Of a stretch of 64,000 bases of DNA, positions 23,351-33,455 are shown piece after piece; position 1 is the first letter of the stretch; each line of letters starts with the position of its first letter. The stretch covers positions 142,435-206,434 of the forward strand of contig NZ_JTAN02000013.1 of the NCBI RefSeq assembly GCF_000949135.2, given 5' to 3'. Below the pieces are notes generated by a model that saw only the letters and a list, made by a program, of their open reading frames with translations, was not told where the DNA came from and did no database searches. Position numbers and translations under genes: made by a program. The stretch is from Burkholderia sp. USMB20 (lineage in GTDB: Bacteria > Pseudomonadota > Gammaproteobacteria > Burkholderiales > Burkholderiaceae).

Positions 23351-24604
23351 ACTGGCGGGCAGGCCGGGCGCCGGCCCCGACGCAGGGGGCGGCGCGGGCC
23401 ACGAGGCGCCGCCCGGCGTCGTGCCGTCGCCCTGCAGCGGCGGCGCGACCGACGACGAGTCGGGCAGGGCCGGCAAGGCCGGGATCTCCGGCATCTGCGG
23501 CAGCGGGACCTCGTCGCGCGGCACGACCGGCAGCGCGGGCGGGGTCGGCAGATTCTTCGGCACGTCCTGCAGGCTCACGTTGAAGATCGTCTGCCGGGCT
23601 GGCGACACGTTGACCTTCACCCACTGATTCGCCGGCTGACGCGGTCCGATCGCGACACGCGTCACATTTCCCACCAGCACACCGTCGTCCGCATGCAGCG
23701 GGCGATCGATCAGGAAACCATTCGCAAGCGGCTCGCTGCTCGCGTGCATCACCAGAATCGGGCCGCGGAATGTCGCCGCCGCCTTCACCAGCGTTCGTTT
23801 CAGTTCACGGAAGCCGTCGCGCACGCGCGGCCGGTTGAAACGCAACCACGCAAAGCGTTCGGTCCGCTCGTAGCGATCGAACTGCGGATCGCCTTCGAAC
23901 ATCACCACCATGGCGCGCGCTTCGCGCCGCTTCGCGTATTCGGCCGCGTGGTCGATCCAGAAGCCGTTCGCGACGATGCGGTCCTCGAATTCGCCGTTGC
24001 GGCCGCCGGCCGTCAGATAGTGGTTGTTCGGCGCCGGTGCGTTCAGCGCGACGTAGACGACGTCGTCATGCATCCAGCGCGCATTTTCGCGATACGGCCG
24101 GAACCGCGCGACTTCACTTTCGCGGGTGATCTGCAGCGTGCCGGCGTCGGGCAGCGCGGCGTCCGCCAGCAGCGTCTGGCGCAGGAAGTCCAGGCGTTCG
24201 ACCGGATCGTAGCTGCCGCCGGCCGCCGTGTTGCACGTGACCCAGTCGTCGTGGCCGGGAATGAACACGAGCGGCACGCGCGATGCGCCCAGGATCGCGC
24301 CGCGCTGCGTGTACAGCGGGTCGCGGCACGCTTCCTTCGCACCCTTGAGGTCGCCCGCATAGACGACGAAGGCCAGATTGCGCTCGCGCGCGATCGATTC
24401 GAACAGCCGCTGCGCGGCCGGCTCGTCGGCCGGCGCGTTGATGACGCCCGACACGATCGCGAACGAGTAGGGAGCGGCGGCACGCTTGGGCGGCGCCGCG
24501 AGCGCGCTCGCCTGCACGAGCGCGAGCGTCGCCGCGACCAGTGCGGTTGCGGCGGCGCGGGCCGGCCGGCCCGACAGGAGGCTTTTACGCGTGCCCGTCG
24601 ACAT
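23330..24604 (-). CDS. Exported metallophosphoesterase-like protein with Pro-rich tail
   Basis: A 424-residue protein with an N-terminal signal sequence (about residues 1-36, ending ASALAA). The central part resembles calcineurin-like phosphoesterases ([25 protein letters not shown]), although the classic GNHD motif is altered to GHDD. The last 90 residues are rich in Pro and Ala ([21 protein letters not shown]). Activity and substrate are unknown. It starts inside the end of mutS (20-base overlap), which suggests translational coupling, and ends overlapping the FKBP gene on the other strand. Confidence 0.8.
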   Translation of the reverse strand: MSTGTRKSLLSGRPARAAATALVAATLALVQASALAAPPKRAAAPYSFAIVSGVINAPADEPAAQRLFESIARERNLAFVVYAGDLKGAKEACRDPLYTQRGAILGASRVPLVFIPGHDDWVTCNTAAGGSYDPVERLDFLRQTLLADAALPDAGTLQITRESEVARFRPYRENARWMHDDVVYVALNAPAPNNHYLTAGGRNGEFEDRIVANGFWIDHAAEYAKRREARAMVVMFEGDPQFDRYERTERFAWLRFNRPRVRDGFRELKRTLVKAAATFRGPILVMHASSEPLANGFLIDRPLHADDGVLVGNVTRVAIGPRQPANQWVKVNVSPARQTIFNVSLQDVPKNLPTPPALPVVPRDEVPLPQMPEIPALPALPDSSSVAPPLQGDGTTPGGASWPAPPPASGPAPGLPASSVQGAP

Positions 24605-27242
24605 CGTGCGAGCGGACGAGCGTGCGCAGTTCGTACAGCAGGTCGAGCGCCTCGCGCGGCTTGAGGTCGTCGGGATCGATGTCGCGCAGCTTTTCGAGTG
24701 CCGGATGCGGGACGTCGGCCGGCGCCGGCGCATCCGCGCACGCGAGTTCGTCGGCCGCGGCGGGTGGCGCGCTGAACAGGTCGAGCTGCGGCGTGTGCTG
24801 GGCGGCCGACTGCTGTTCGAGATACGCGAGATGCTTGCGCGCGGCGCGGATCACCGGCGCCGGCACGCCCGCGAGTTGCGCGACCTGCAGCCCGTAGCTC
24901 TGGTTCGCCGGGCCTTCGTTGACCGCGTGCAGGAACACGATGCCGTGGCCGTGCTCGACGGCCGACAGATGAACGTTGGCCGCCTGCGGGAATTCGGCCG
25001 GCAGCTGCGTCAGCTCGAAGTAGTGCGTCGCGAACAGCGTGTAGCAGCCGTTTTGCGCGAGCAGGTGACGTGCGATGGCCCATGCGAGCGCGAGGCCGTC
25101 GAACGTCGACGTGCCGCGGCCGATTTCGTCCATCAGCACGAGGCTCTGCGGCGTCGCGTCGTTCAGGATCGCCGCGGCTTCGGTCATCTCGACCATGAAG
25201 GTGGAGCGCCCGCCGGCGAGATCGTCGGCCGCGCCGATCCGCGTGAAGATCCGGTCGATCGGGCCGAAGCAGGCCGATTTCGCGGGCACGTAGCTGCCGA
25301 CGTACGCCATCAGCGCGATCAGCGCCGTCTGCCGCATGAAGGTCGACTTACCGCCCATGTTCGGGCCGGTGATCAGCAGCAGCTTGCGCTCGGCGCCGAA
25401 CCGGCAGTCGTTCGCGATGAACTGCTCGACCTGCGCTTCCACGACCGGGTGGCGACCCTGTTCGATCTCGATGCCGATTTCGTCGGTGAAGGCGGGCGCG
25501 ACCCAGTCGAGCGTGCGGGCGCGCTCGGCGAACGCGGCGAGCACGTCGAGCTCCGCGAGCGCCGACGCGACGCGCTGGCACTCCGGAATGAACGGCAGCA
25601 GCGCTTGCAGCACGCCGTCGTACAGCGCGCGCTCGCGGGCCAGCGCGCGTTCCTGCGCGGACAGCGCCTTGTCCTCGAAGGTCTTCAGTTCGGGGGTGAT
25701 GTAGCGCTCGGCGTTCTTCAGCGTCTGGCGGCGGCGATAGTCGTCGGGCACCTTGTCGGTCTGGCCGCGCGTGACCTCGATGTAGAAGCCGTGCACCTTG
25801 TTGTATTCGACGCGAAGGTTCGCGATGCCCGTGCGGGTGCGCTCGCGCGCCTCGAGATCGATCAGGAACTGCCCGCAGTTCTCGGAGATGTCGCGCAGTT
25901 CGTCGAGCTCCGCGTCGTAGCCGCGCGCGATCACGCCGCCGTCGCGCACCATCGCGGCCGGCTCGGGGGCGATCGCGCTCGTCAGCAGGTCGAGGCATTC
26001 GGCGGGCGGCGCGAGCGCCGTGTCGACGCGGGCGAGCGCATCCGCGTTCGCGACGATCGCGCTGATGCGCTCGCGCAGCGCGGGCAGCGCGGCGAACGTG
26101 TCGCGCAGGCTTGACAGGTCGCGCGGCCGCGCGGACAGCAGCGCGAGCCGCCCGGTGATCCGTTCGACGTCGGCGATCTGGCGCAGCGCGCTGCGCAGTG
26201 CGTCGAGGCTCGCGTTCGCGGGCGCGTCGAGCAGTGCGCCGATCGCTTGCTGGCGCGACTGCGCGGCGACCGACGCGCGCGGCGGATGATGCAGCCAGTG
26301 ACGCAGCAGGCGGCTGCCCATCGTCGTGCAGCAGGTGTCGAGCAGCGAGTACAGCGTCGGCGATTCGGTGCCGCGCAGCGTTTCGGTCAGCTCGAGGTTG
26401 CGGCGCGTCGCCGGATCGAGTCCGATGTATTCGGTTTCGTTCTCGACCTTCAGGCTGCGCACGTGACGCAATTGCTGACCCTGTGTGGCGGCCGCGTACA
26501 GCAGCAGTGCGCCGGCGGCTCCGCATGCGCTCGTCAGCGAATGCGCGCCGAAGCCGTCGAGGCCCGCGACGTCGAGCTGGTCGCACAGGCGCTGCGTGCC
26601 CGATGCGATATCGAAGTGCCATGCCGGCACGCGTTTGATCGCGCCGGCGCCCGCGGGCACGGCGTCGGTCGCGCCGTCCGCCGTCAGGATTTCGGCCGGC
26701 CGGATGCGTTCGAGCGCGGCGCCGAGCTGGTCGGGTTCGATCTCGGCGAGCCGCAGCGCGCCGCTCGCGAGGTTCAGCCACGCGAGGCCGATGTTGACCG
26801 CGACGCCGCGCTTGTTGTGGCCCGTGCACATCGCGAGCAGGTAGACGTCGTTCTTGTCGGACAGCAGTGCCGCGTCGGTCAGCGTGCCGGGCGTGACGAC
26901 GCGCACGACCTTGCGCTCGACCGGCCCCTTCGACGTGGCGGGGTCGCCGATCTGCTCGCAGATCGCGACCGATTCGCCCATCTTCACGAGCTTCGCCAGA
27001 TACTGTTCGACCGCATGATGCGGGACGCCGGCCATCTTGATCGGCGTGCCGGCCGAGGCGCCGCGTTGCGTGAGGGTCAGGTCGAGCAGGCGTGCGGCTT
27101 TCTCCGCATCCTCGAAGAACAGCTCGTAGAAGTCGCCCATCCGGTAGAAGACGAGCGTGTCGGGGTGATCGGCCTTGATGCGCAGGTACTGCTGCATCAT
27201 CGGAGTGTGGCCGGCGAAGGCTTCGGGCGACAGCGTGGTCAT
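24585..27242 (-). CDS. mutS: DNA mismatch repair protein MutS
   Basis: Recognises mismatches and small loops and recruits MutL. The mismatch-reading Phe-x-Glu motif is in GDFYELF (about residues 36-42). The connector, lever and clamp domains follow, then the ATPase with Walker [11 protein letters not shown] near residue 625 and Walker [11 protein letters not shown] near 705. At 885 residues it is full length, and the dimerisation helices at the C-terminus are present. The frame is intact, so there is no sign of a mutator lesion. Confidence 0.97.
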   Translation of the reverse strand: MTTLSPEAFAGHTPMMQQYLRIKADHPDTLVFYRMGDFYELFFEDAEKAARLLDLTLTQRGASAGTPIKMAGVPHHAVEQYLAKLVKMGESVAICEQIGDPATSKGPVERKVVRVVTPGTLTDAALLSDKNDVYLLAMCTGHNKRGVAVNIGLAWLNLASGALRLAEIEPDQLGAALERIRPAEILTADGATDAVPAGAGAIKRVPAWHFDIASGTQRLCDQLDVAGLDGFGAHSLTSACGAAGALLLYAAATQGQQLRHVRSLKVENETEYIGLDPATRRNLELTETLRGTESPTLYSLLDTCCTTMGSRLLRHWLHHPPRASVAAQSRQQAIGALLDAPANASLDALRSALRQIADVERITGRLALLSARPRDLSSLRDTFAALPALRERISAIVANADALARVDTALAPPAECLDLLTSAIAPEPAAMVRDGGVIARGYDAELDELRDISENCGQFLIDLEARERTRTGIANLRVEYNKVHGFYIEVTRGQTDKVPDDYRRRQTLKNAERYITPELKTFEDKALSAQERALARERALYDGVLQALLPFIPECQRVASALAELDVLAAFAERARTLDWVAPAFTDEIGIEIEQGRHPVVEAQVEQFIANDCRFGAERKLLLITGPNMGGKSTFMRQTALIALMAYVGSYVPAKSACFGPIDRIFTRIGAADDLAGGRSTFMVEMTEAAAILNDATPQSLVLMDEIGRGTSTFDGLALAWAIARHLLAQNGCYTLFATHYFELTQLPAEFPQAANVHLSAVEHGHGIVFLHAVNEGPANQSYGLQVAQLAGVPAPVIRAARKHLAYLEQQSAAQHTPQLDLFSAPPAAADELACADAPAPADVPHPALEKLRDIDPDDLKPREALDLLYELRTLVRSHDVDGHA

Positions 27243-27411
27243 AGGTCAGGCAGGAAGTTGTTGCTTTGGTTGCCCGAGTTTACCAGTCGCTTCCATGTGC
27301 ACGCGCGAAGTTCGCCGTTCGGCCAGTTGCCGGCGGCCGCGACAAGCCGCTGCCGGCTTGGACGGTCGGAGGTCCGAAGCACCCGAAATCGGCTGGACGT
27401 CGCCGGATCCG

Positions 27412-27789
27412 CTACCTGATCTTGAACGAATAATCGCCGTGCGTGCGATGCCCGTCCGACGCGACCGCCACCCAGTGCACCGTGTACGTGCCGGGCGGCG
27501 ATGGCGGCAGTGCCACGTGGATCGACTTCGTGTCATTCGGGTCGACTTCCGCCTTTTCCGTGTTCACCTGTTTGCCCGCCGAATTGCTGATGCTGAGCGA
27601 GCTGAATGCGGGTTCGAGCGGTCCGTCGAAGATGATCGTCACGCCTGCCGGCGCCGCTACTTCCGCGCCCGCGGACGGCGATTGTTTCTGCGGAAACACA
27701 TGGGCGAATGCCGTCGACGCGGTCAGGATGCCCGTCGCGAAGGCCGCTGCGCATGCCCCGGAATGAAATCGGTCGAATCTGCGCATCAT
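27412..27789 (-). CDS. copC: CopC-domain copper resistance protein
   Basis: A 125-residue periplasmic CopC/YobA-like protein. The signal sequence is cleaved after STAFA, so the mature protein starts with histidine (HVFPQKQSP), the N-terminal copper(II) ligand. A second ligand group is in DGHRTHGDYSF near the C-terminus. The fold-typical segment IIFDGPLEPAFSSLSI is present. No CopD membrane domain is fused or adjacent. Its start overlaps the stop of the upstream outer-membrane gene by one base (TAATG), so translation should be coupled. Confidence 0.85.
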   Translation of the reverse strand: MMRRFDRFHSGACAAAFATGILTASTAFAHVFPQKQSPSAGAEVAAPAGVTIIFDGPLEPAFSSLSISNSAGKQVNTEKAEVDPNDTKSIHVALPPSPPGTYTVHWVAVASDGHRTHGDYSFKIR

Positions 27790-28721
27790 TATTCTCCGTT
27801 GCCGAACAGCGGCTTGCCGATCGAGCGGGGCAGGATGTCATCGAGATAAAGGTGTACTTGCAACAGGATGCCCACGCCCGTTCCGCTCGCGTGATTGACC
27901 GGAATCTGCGCCTCGATGCCGAGCTGGCCCCAGCGATTCAGCCACAACGCGCCGGGGTTGATCGTTCCGGTCGTATGGCCCGAACACGGACTGGCGGTGC
28001 ACGTGCTCATCGGCAACTCGACGACCGGGATCAGGCTGTCGAACGGCGCCTTGAGGCCCACGTCGCGCACGAAGTGCTGCAGATAGGGCAGGCTGTATTG
28101 CACGGTGACGCCCCAGTTCAACGAATTCGGATCGGCACGGTTCAATGCCAAGCGGGGGCCGACGGTGCCCGTGATCGCCAGCGGCTTCAGGTACTTCAGG
28201 CTGTCTGGCAGGTCGCCGAAGCCCTTGCCGAAGTACAGCGTCGGCGTGATCGCCGAGTGCGGATCGGCGATCGACCTCGCCCCCGTTCCGCCCAGCTCCG
28301 CGGTCGCGCCGACGGAGGCCATGAGCTCATGCCTTTCATTGACGTAGAAGCGGTATTTGGCACCGACCTGCCAGTTGTCGAAACCGCGCGCCGAGCCGTC
28401 ATTGGGCGCATTGAGATTGACGTACGTGCCGGTCACGGATAGCTGGAAACGGGACGTGATCAGCTTGTCCCATTCGAGTGTCGTCGTGTTGCTGTTCTGC
28501 TTGTCGCCGTCATCCGTGTCGGACTGGAGGTGGCCGAACTCGAGGTTGAGTTCGTCCCCGACGCCGGGATCGTCGACCGCCATGGTCGCCGGAAACACGC
28601 GGTTGCCGGCAATCGCGTGAGCCGTTGCAACGGACGGTAAAAGCAGCAGGACGGCAAATGCGGCTGGAATGACGGACGCTACAAGCGCCGGCATGGTATT
28701 GCGTGCAGGTTGGGTGTACAT
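27789..28721 (-). CDS. Predicted outer membrane protein in copper-type cluster
   Basis: A 310-residue exported protein with a signal sequence ending near SVATAHA. The rest alternates polar and aromatic residues in beta-strand style (FQLSVTGTYVNLN, WQVGAKYRFYVNERHELMASVGATAELGGTG, LGIEAQIPVN), consistent with an outer-membrane barrel similar to uncharacterised transporter-like proteins. The stretch AHAIAGNRVFPAT contains possible metal ligands. A run of six G residues precedes the ATG at 28721. It sits between DUF2946 and copC and overlaps copC by one base, so a role in copper or metal handling is inferred only from context. Confidence 0.7.
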   Translation of the reverse strand: MYTQPARNTMPALVASVIPAAFAVLLLLPSVATAHAIAGNRVFPATMAVDDPGVGDELNLEFGHLQSDTDDGDKQNSNTTTLEWDKLITSRFQLSVTGTYVNLNAPNDGSARGFDNWQVGAKYRFYVNERHELMASVGATAELGGTGARSIADPHSAITPTLYFGKGFGDLPDSLKYLKPLAITGTVGPRLALNRADPNSLNWGVTVQYSLPYLQHFVRDVGLKAPFDSLIPVVELPMSTCTASPCSGHTTGTINPGALWLNRWGQLGIEAQIPVNHASGTGVGILLQVHLYLDDILPRSIGKPLFGNGE

Positions 28722-28832
28722 GGTCCCCCCGTTCTGAAGATCGCGTCGATGCGCTCGCGGGTCCGTCAAAAGACAAAGGACGCGCGAGCACCGGCGATGC
28801 AATGTCACAAGCATCGCCGCTGGCTGACTCGT

Positions 28833-29219
28833 TCAGGATGAAAGCGGAGGGGCGCGCGGCTGTGCCGCGGTAAATCGGAAAGCGCTGCGGGGTGCCTGCA
28901 ACAGGGGCGCCAACGCCGGATGAGCGGCCCGGTCCGTCGGCACGAATCCCGAGGTTCCGCCCAGTAGCACCGGCATGTCGGCAAGCAGCCCGCAATATGC
29001 GCACGCCTGCCAGTGAACTGCCTTCCCGGGCAACGATGAATGGTCGGGGGCGGTGACATCCGGACCGTCCTCGCTCCGTACTGTACAGAACGACCCGGAT
29101 ACCGCCTCGAATGCTCGCTCGGACGACAGGCTCTGCGACACCGTCGGCGCAAGCGTCGTCAGCAGGATCGCAAGCAATCCCAGAATGCTGCCGATCTTCC
29201 TGCGAAGCAGAGCTGACAT
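28833..29219 (-). CDS. DUF2946 family protein
   Basis: A 128-residue small exported or membrane-anchored protein. One hydrophobic segment is near the N-terminus (SILGLLAILLTTLAPTVSQSL). The diagnostic part is HWQACAYCGLLADMP, with a C-x2-C pair and a nearby histidine that could bind metal. DUF2946 genes are frequently found with copper-transport and TonB genes, which fits the CopC gene two positions downstream. AAGG precedes the ATG at 29219. Confidence 0.8.
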   Translation of the reverse strand: MSALLRRKIGSILGLLAILLTTLAPTVSQSLSSERAFEAVSGSFCTVRSEDGPDVTAPDHSSLPGKAVHWQACAYCGLLADMPVLLGGTSGFVPTDRAAHPALAPLLQAPRSAFRFTAAQPRAPPLSS

Positions 29220-29565
29220 GACCTTGGCGGAATCATGCACCAGCAGGCGCGTTGCCGAAATTATGGCATGCGTGCCGGACCGCCCCCGATGGGTAATCTC
29301 CCGCCTCGTGCATACGCAACGGGAGGAATTTCGTGCCTGTTCTGACGCATGTCGGGCGTTCGTTTGCGCCAGACGCGACCGGCCGCTTCGGGCGGCGGGA
29401 GCGGCCGGTGCAGGCGTTTCATGGCGTAGGCTCGGGCCACATCGCCTGGTCGATGCTTGGTCGGATGACGCGCAGGTACCGCTGGCTTCATCGGCGTGAC
29501 GTCGGCAGGTGCGGTGGCGGGTCGGGCGTTCATGCGACGCGCAAAGCTCGCGTCGGCCACGCTCC
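29220..29565. other. 346-bp intergenic region without a convincing gene
   Basis: It lies between the AraC-type regulator and the DUF2946-copC cluster, both on the minus strand, and should hold the cluster's promoter. CATAAT near 29260-29265 (minus strand) is a weak -10 candidate. A plus-strand frame at 29333 has a GGGAGGA in front of it, but runs antisense into the regulator and has no recognisable protein content. Confidence 0.5.
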
Positions 29566-30471
29566 TCAAACGTTGTCCATGCGCCAACGACGCGGCGTAA
29601 CACCGGTCAGGCGCGTGAATGTTCTCGTGAAGTGGCTCTGGTCGGCGAAGCCGCATGCATCCGAGATCATTTGCAGCGGCATGGACGATGTGCGCATGTA
29701 CATCATTGCGCGTTCGATGCGCTGATTGATCAGCCAGCGATGGGGCGGTAACCCGGTGGTCTGATGAAAGGCCTTCACGAAATGGCCACGAGACAGGCCG
29801 CACGCTTTCGCCACATCGGCGATCGAGATGTTGCCGGTAAGGTGTTCGAGCAGAAAGCCTTTCGCCACGCGCTCCTGCCACGCCGTGAGTTTGCCGGTCG
29901 ACTTCTCCCGCCGCTCGCCGATGCCGCCGTACAGACGCGCGACATGCGTCTGGAAGGCGAGCGCGACGTGGTCGATAAACAGCTGGGATGCGTGTTCGGG
30001 CCGCGCCAGGGCGGGGAGCAGGGCTTGGCCCAGGCGATGGATGACCGGATCCGTCGCACTCAAATGCGGCGGCAAGTAAAGCTGGGGCCGCTGCCTGCCA
30101 CCGATTTCATCGACTGTCTCCTCCAGCGTTCGGCGCGGGAGGTGAAAATGGATGCAGTCGAACGCCCCCTTCAGGTCGGAAACCCAGTTGCGATCGAGGT
30201 CGTGAATCGTGACGGTCCCCGCGTCATAGGGGACGAAACGAGCAACACGTCCGTCAAGCCACAATTCCTGTTCGCCGAACGCGCGCAATTGCAACACGAT
30301 GAGATCGGCGTCTTCAAGTTCGTATGGCGCGGTTCGGCCAATATTTCTACGAGATGTCTGCAGTCGGCTGATGCCGACCTGGGCGTGCGGCAGCGTCTGC
30401 GTGACCACGCTTTGCCTGAGGTCGGCCGGCATGAAATCAGATGACGCGTTGTCCGACTGTGCGGCGGTCAT
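29566..30471 (-). CDS. AraC family transcriptional regulator
   Basis: A 301-residue regulator. The C-terminal 100 residues form the two helix-turn-helix AraC DNA-binding domain (ISIADVAKACGLSRGHFVKAFHQTTGLPP, then ISDACGFADQSHFTRTFTRLTGVTP). The N-terminal part has a cupin-like sensor region containing ELWLDGRVARFVPYDAGTV. The ATG at 30471 was chosen from several weak candidates (another at 30432); none has a clear ribosome site. The target may be the DUF2946-copC cluster directly downstream, but that is only a positional guess. Confidence 0.87.
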   Translation of the reverse strand: MTAAQSDNASSDFMPADLRQSVVTQTLPHAQVGISRLQTSRRNIGRTAPYELEDADLIVLQLRAFGEQELWLDGRVARFVPYDAGTVTIHDLDRNWVSDLKGAFDCIHFHLPRRTLEETVDEIGGRQRPQLYLPPHLSATDPVIHRLGQALLPALARPEHASQLFIDHVALAFQTHVARLYGGIGERREKSTGKLTAWQERVAKGFLLEHLTGNISIADVAKACGLSRGHFVKAFHQTTGLPPHRWLINQRIERAMMYMRTSSMPLQMISDACGFADQSHFTRTFTRLTGVTPRRWRMDNV

Positions 30472-30640
30472 GGATTCGTGGAAACGTGGAGAATTCGGCC
30501 GCGGAGTATACCAAAGCGAAATTTGGCCTGGCATCGGTCGCGTTCGGCACATCGACCACTAATGGCCGCGGCGCATCGCAAAGAGGGGGGAGCTTCGCGT
30601 GGCGAGCCTTGTCAGGCAGGGTGCAGATACTGCTGGATCA

Positions 30641-30668
30641 CCCGGCGCACGGACCTTCGTGCGCCGGG
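30641..30668 (-). terminator. Strong hairpin after the FAD-dependent gene
   Basis: A perfect 11-bp stem (CCCGGCGCACG 30641-30651 with CGTGCGCCGGG 30658-30668, loop GACCTT) lies 15 bases past the stop codon. It lacks a T tract on the minus strand, so it is at best a non-canonical terminator. Confidence 0.5.
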
Positions 30669-30682
30669 CCCGACGGGCAAGA

Positions 30683-32305
30683 TCAGGACGCGTGCGCCGA
30701 CATCAGATCGAGCGCCACCGCCTGCGCGACCTCGATACCGTCGATGGCTGCCGAATAGATGCCGCCGGCATACCCGGCGCCTTCGCCGGCCGGATACAAC
30801 CCTTCGACGTTCATGCTCTGGTAATTGTCCTTGCGCCGGATCCGGATCGGCGACGACGTGCGCGTTTCCACGCCGGTGAGCACCGCGTCGTGCATCGCGA
30901 AGCCGGCGATCTTCTTGTCGATCTGCGGCAGCGCTTCACGAATGGCTTCGATCACGTAGTCGGGCAGCGCGGTGCTGAGGTCGGTCGGGCGCACGCCCGG
31001 CTTGTACGACGGCACCACGGAACCGAGCGACGTCGACGGCCGTCCTGCGATGAAATCGCCGACCAGCTGGCCCGGCGCGCTGTAATCGCCGCCGCCGAGT
31101 TCGAACGCGCGTTCTTCCCACTTGCGCTGGAACGCGATGCCCGCGAGCGGCCCGCCCGGATAGTCCTCCGGCGTGATGCCGACGACGATGCCCGCATTCG
31201 CGTTGCGCTCGGCGCGCGAATACTGGCTCATGCCGTTGGTGACCACGCGGCCCGGCTCGGAGGTCGCCGCGACCACCGTGCCGCCGGGGCACATGCAGAA
31301 GCTGTAGACCGCGCGTCCGTTGCTGCAGTGATGAACCACCTTGTAGTCGGCCGCGCCGAGCTGCTTGTGACCCGCGAACTTGCCGAAGCGGCTGCGATCG
31401 ATCAGCCCCTGCGGATGTTCGATCCGGAAACCCAGCGAGAACGGCTTCGCTTCGACATACACCCCGCGATCGTGCAGCATCTGGAACGTGTCGCGTGCGC
31501 TGTGGCCCACGGCCAGCACCACGTGATCGCACCGGAGCGTTTCGCCGTTCGACAGCGTCAGCGAGCGCACCTTGCCCTGATCGATCTCGATGTCCTCGAC
31601 CCGGGTTTCGAAGCGCACTTCACCGCCCAGTTCGTGGATGGTCGCGCGCATCTTTTCCACCATGCTGACGAGGCGGAACGTGCCGATGTGCGGCCGGCTC
31701 AGATACAGGATGTCCTCCGGCGCGCCGGCCTTGACGAATTCGTCGAGCACCTTGCGGCCGTAGTGATGGGGATCCTTGATCTGGCTGTACAGCTTGCCGT
31801 CGGAAAACGTCCCGGCCCCGCCTTCGCCGAACTGCACGTTGGACTCGGGATTGAGGACGCTCTTGCGCCACAGGCCGAAGGTGTCCTTGGTGCGCTCGCG
31901 CACGGCCTTGCCGCGTTCGAGGATGATGGGGCGGAAACCCATCTGCGCGAGGATCAGCCCCGCAAACAGGCCGCACGGCCCCATGCCGATGACGACCGGG
32001 CGCAGGAAGTTGCCGTGCTCGGGCGCCTTCGTGACGAAGTGGTACGCCATGTCGGGCGTCACGCCGCAATGCGGCGTGCCGGCGAGTCGCGGAAGCACGG
32101 CCGCTTCATCCTTGACCTCGACATCGACGATGTACGTGAGCTTGATGTCGGAGCGCTTGCGCGCATCGTGCGCACGGCGGAACACCGTGTAACGGAGGAG
32201 CCCGTCTGCCGCCACGCCAAGCTCCGCGAGGCGCGCGCGAATCGCGGCTTCGAGGGCGCTCTCGGGGTGGTCGAGCGGGAGTTTAAGTTCGCTTAGCCGT
32301 AACAT
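30683..32305 (-). CDS. FAD-dependent oxidoreductase-like protein
   Basis: A 540-residue flavoprotein of a widespread uncharacterised family. The Rossmann FAD-binding motif is VVIGMGPCGLFAGLILAQMG (about residues 104-123), preceded by about 100 residues with a conserved RRAHDARKRSDI segment. A second FAD-contact motif is near the C-terminus (GLYPAGEGAGYAGGI). Conserved cysteines occur in SFCMCPGG near residue 335. The reaction is unknown. It lies 66 bases downstream of suhB on the same strand and may share its transcript. Confidence 0.85.
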   Translation of the reverse strand: MLRLSELKLPLDHPESALEAAIRARLAELGVAADGLLRYTVFRRAHDARKRSDIKLTYIVDVEVKDEAAVLPRLAGTPHCGVTPDMAYHFVTKAPEHGNFLRPVVIGMGPCGLFAGLILAQMGFRPIILERGKAVRERTKDTFGLWRKSVLNPESNVQFGEGGAGTFSDGKLYSQIKDPHHYGRKVLDEFVKAGAPEDILYLSRPHIGTFRLVSMVEKMRATIHELGGEVRFETRVEDIEIDQGKVRSLTLSNGETLRCDHVVLAVGHSARDTFQMLHDRGVYVEAKPFSLGFRIEHPQGLIDRSRFGKFAGHKQLGAADYKVVHHCSNGRAVYSFCMCPGGTVVAATSEPGRVVTNGMSQYSRAERNANAGIVVGITPEDYPGGPLAGIAFQRKWEERAFELGGGDYSAPGQLVGDFIAGRPSTSLGSVVPSYKPGVRPTDLSTALPDYVIEAIREALPQIDKKIAGFAMHDAVLTGVETRTSSPIRIRRKDNYQSMNVEGLYPAGEGAGYAGGIYSAAIDGIEVAQAVALDLMSAHAS

Positions 32306-32371
32306 GAGTATTCGGATACGGTCGCCACGAAGTCGTGGCGGTGTTGAGACGGGCGCGGGCGCGGCGCGGAT

Positions 32372-33175
32372 TTACTCCGCTGCCGGATGCATGTAGCTGT
32401 AGCGGTTCAGGATCGGGATCATCTGCGCGTAGATCTTCGGATTCGCCGCGACGATCTCATGACGATGCAGGAAATCGGCGTCGCCCGTGTAGTTGCCGAC
32501 GAGGCCGCCGGCTTCGGTGATCAGCAGGCTGCCCGCCGCCATGTCCCACACGTTGATGCCTTGCTCGAAGAACGCGTCGAGACGGCCGGCCGCGACGTTC
32601 GCGAGATCGAGTGCGGCCGCGCCCGGGCGGCGCAGCCCCGTGCAGGCCTGGGTCATTTCGGTGAACAGGCGCGCGTAGGCGTCGAGGCCGTCCTTCTCGC
32701 GGAACGGGAAGCCCGTGCCGACCAGCGCGTCCGCCAGGCGGTCGCGGCGGCCAACGCGGATGCGGCGGTCGTTCAGGTACGCGCCGCGGCCGCGGGTGGC
32801 CGTGAACAGGTCGTTCTTGTTCGGATCGTAGACGACGGCCTGCGTGACGACGCCCTTGTGCTCGAGCGCGATCGATACGCAGTAGTAAGGGAAGCCGTGG
32901 ATGAAGTTGGTCGTGCCGTCGAGCGGATCGATGATCCACTTGAATTCGGATTCGTTCTCCGATTCGCCCGATTCTTCCGCGAGGATCGCGTGGTCGGGGT
33001 AGGCGGTCTTCAGCGTCTCGATGATCGCCTCTTCGGCGGCCTTGTCCACTTCGGTGACGAAGTCGTTCTGCTGCTTCTTGCGGATCTCGATCAGGTCGAG
33101 GTCGAGGGACGCACGGTTGATGATCTGTCCGGCGCGGCGCGCAGCCTTGACAGCGATGTTGAGCATGGGATGCAT
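32372..33175 (-). CDS. suhB: Inositol monophosphatase family protein SuhB
   Basis: A 267-residue magnesium-dependent phosphatase, the same length as E. coli SuhB, which also works in rRNA antitermination and maturation with NusA. Motifs include [19 protein letters not shown], the signature [17 protein letters not shown] and INVWDMAAG. The ATG at 33175 gives the typical [13 protein letters not shown] start, and a longer in-frame extension upstream is not conserved. It is divergent from trmJ, as in several beta-proteobacteria. Confidence 0.95.
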   Translation of the reverse strand: MHPMLNIAVKAARRAGQIINRASLDLDLIEIRKKQQNDFVTEVDKAAEEAIIETLKTAYPDHAILAEESGESENESEFKWIIDPLDGTTNFIHGFPYYCVSIALEHKGVVTQAVVYDPNKNDLFTATRGRGAYLNDRRIRVGRRDRLADALVGTGFPFREKDGLDAYARLFTEMTQACTGLRRPGAAALDLANVAAGRLDAFFEQGINVWDMAAGSLLITEAGGLVGNYTGDADFLHRHEIVAANPKIYAQMIPILNRYSYMHPAAE

Positions 33176-33455
33176 GAGCCTGGATCCTGTAGCCGGCGGC
33201 ACGGGCCGCCACGAAGTGGAACACACCGCCCGGAACGGCGCAAAAGGTGCCGGGCGAGATGAGACGCGAATTGACAAAGAGCAGGGTACGACCCGCGTCG
33301 CACGGGGTGCGGCGCGTAAACGCATGATTTTACCCGATTTTCGGGAGTTTCAGGTGACCGGGATGCGGGGAAACCCCACTGGCCGTCCGGACGAGTGGGT
33401 TTGCCGGGGCGATGGCGATACCATACTGCCATTCTGACGAACCGAGTCGTATGTA

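Noticed and set aside
29333-29725. Plus-strand frame of 130 codons with GGGAGGA before a GTG, antisense to the AraC-type regulator
   Set aside because: The sequence is Arg-rich and without family features, as expected for a frame opposite a GC-rich gene; the regulator on the other strand is unmistakable.
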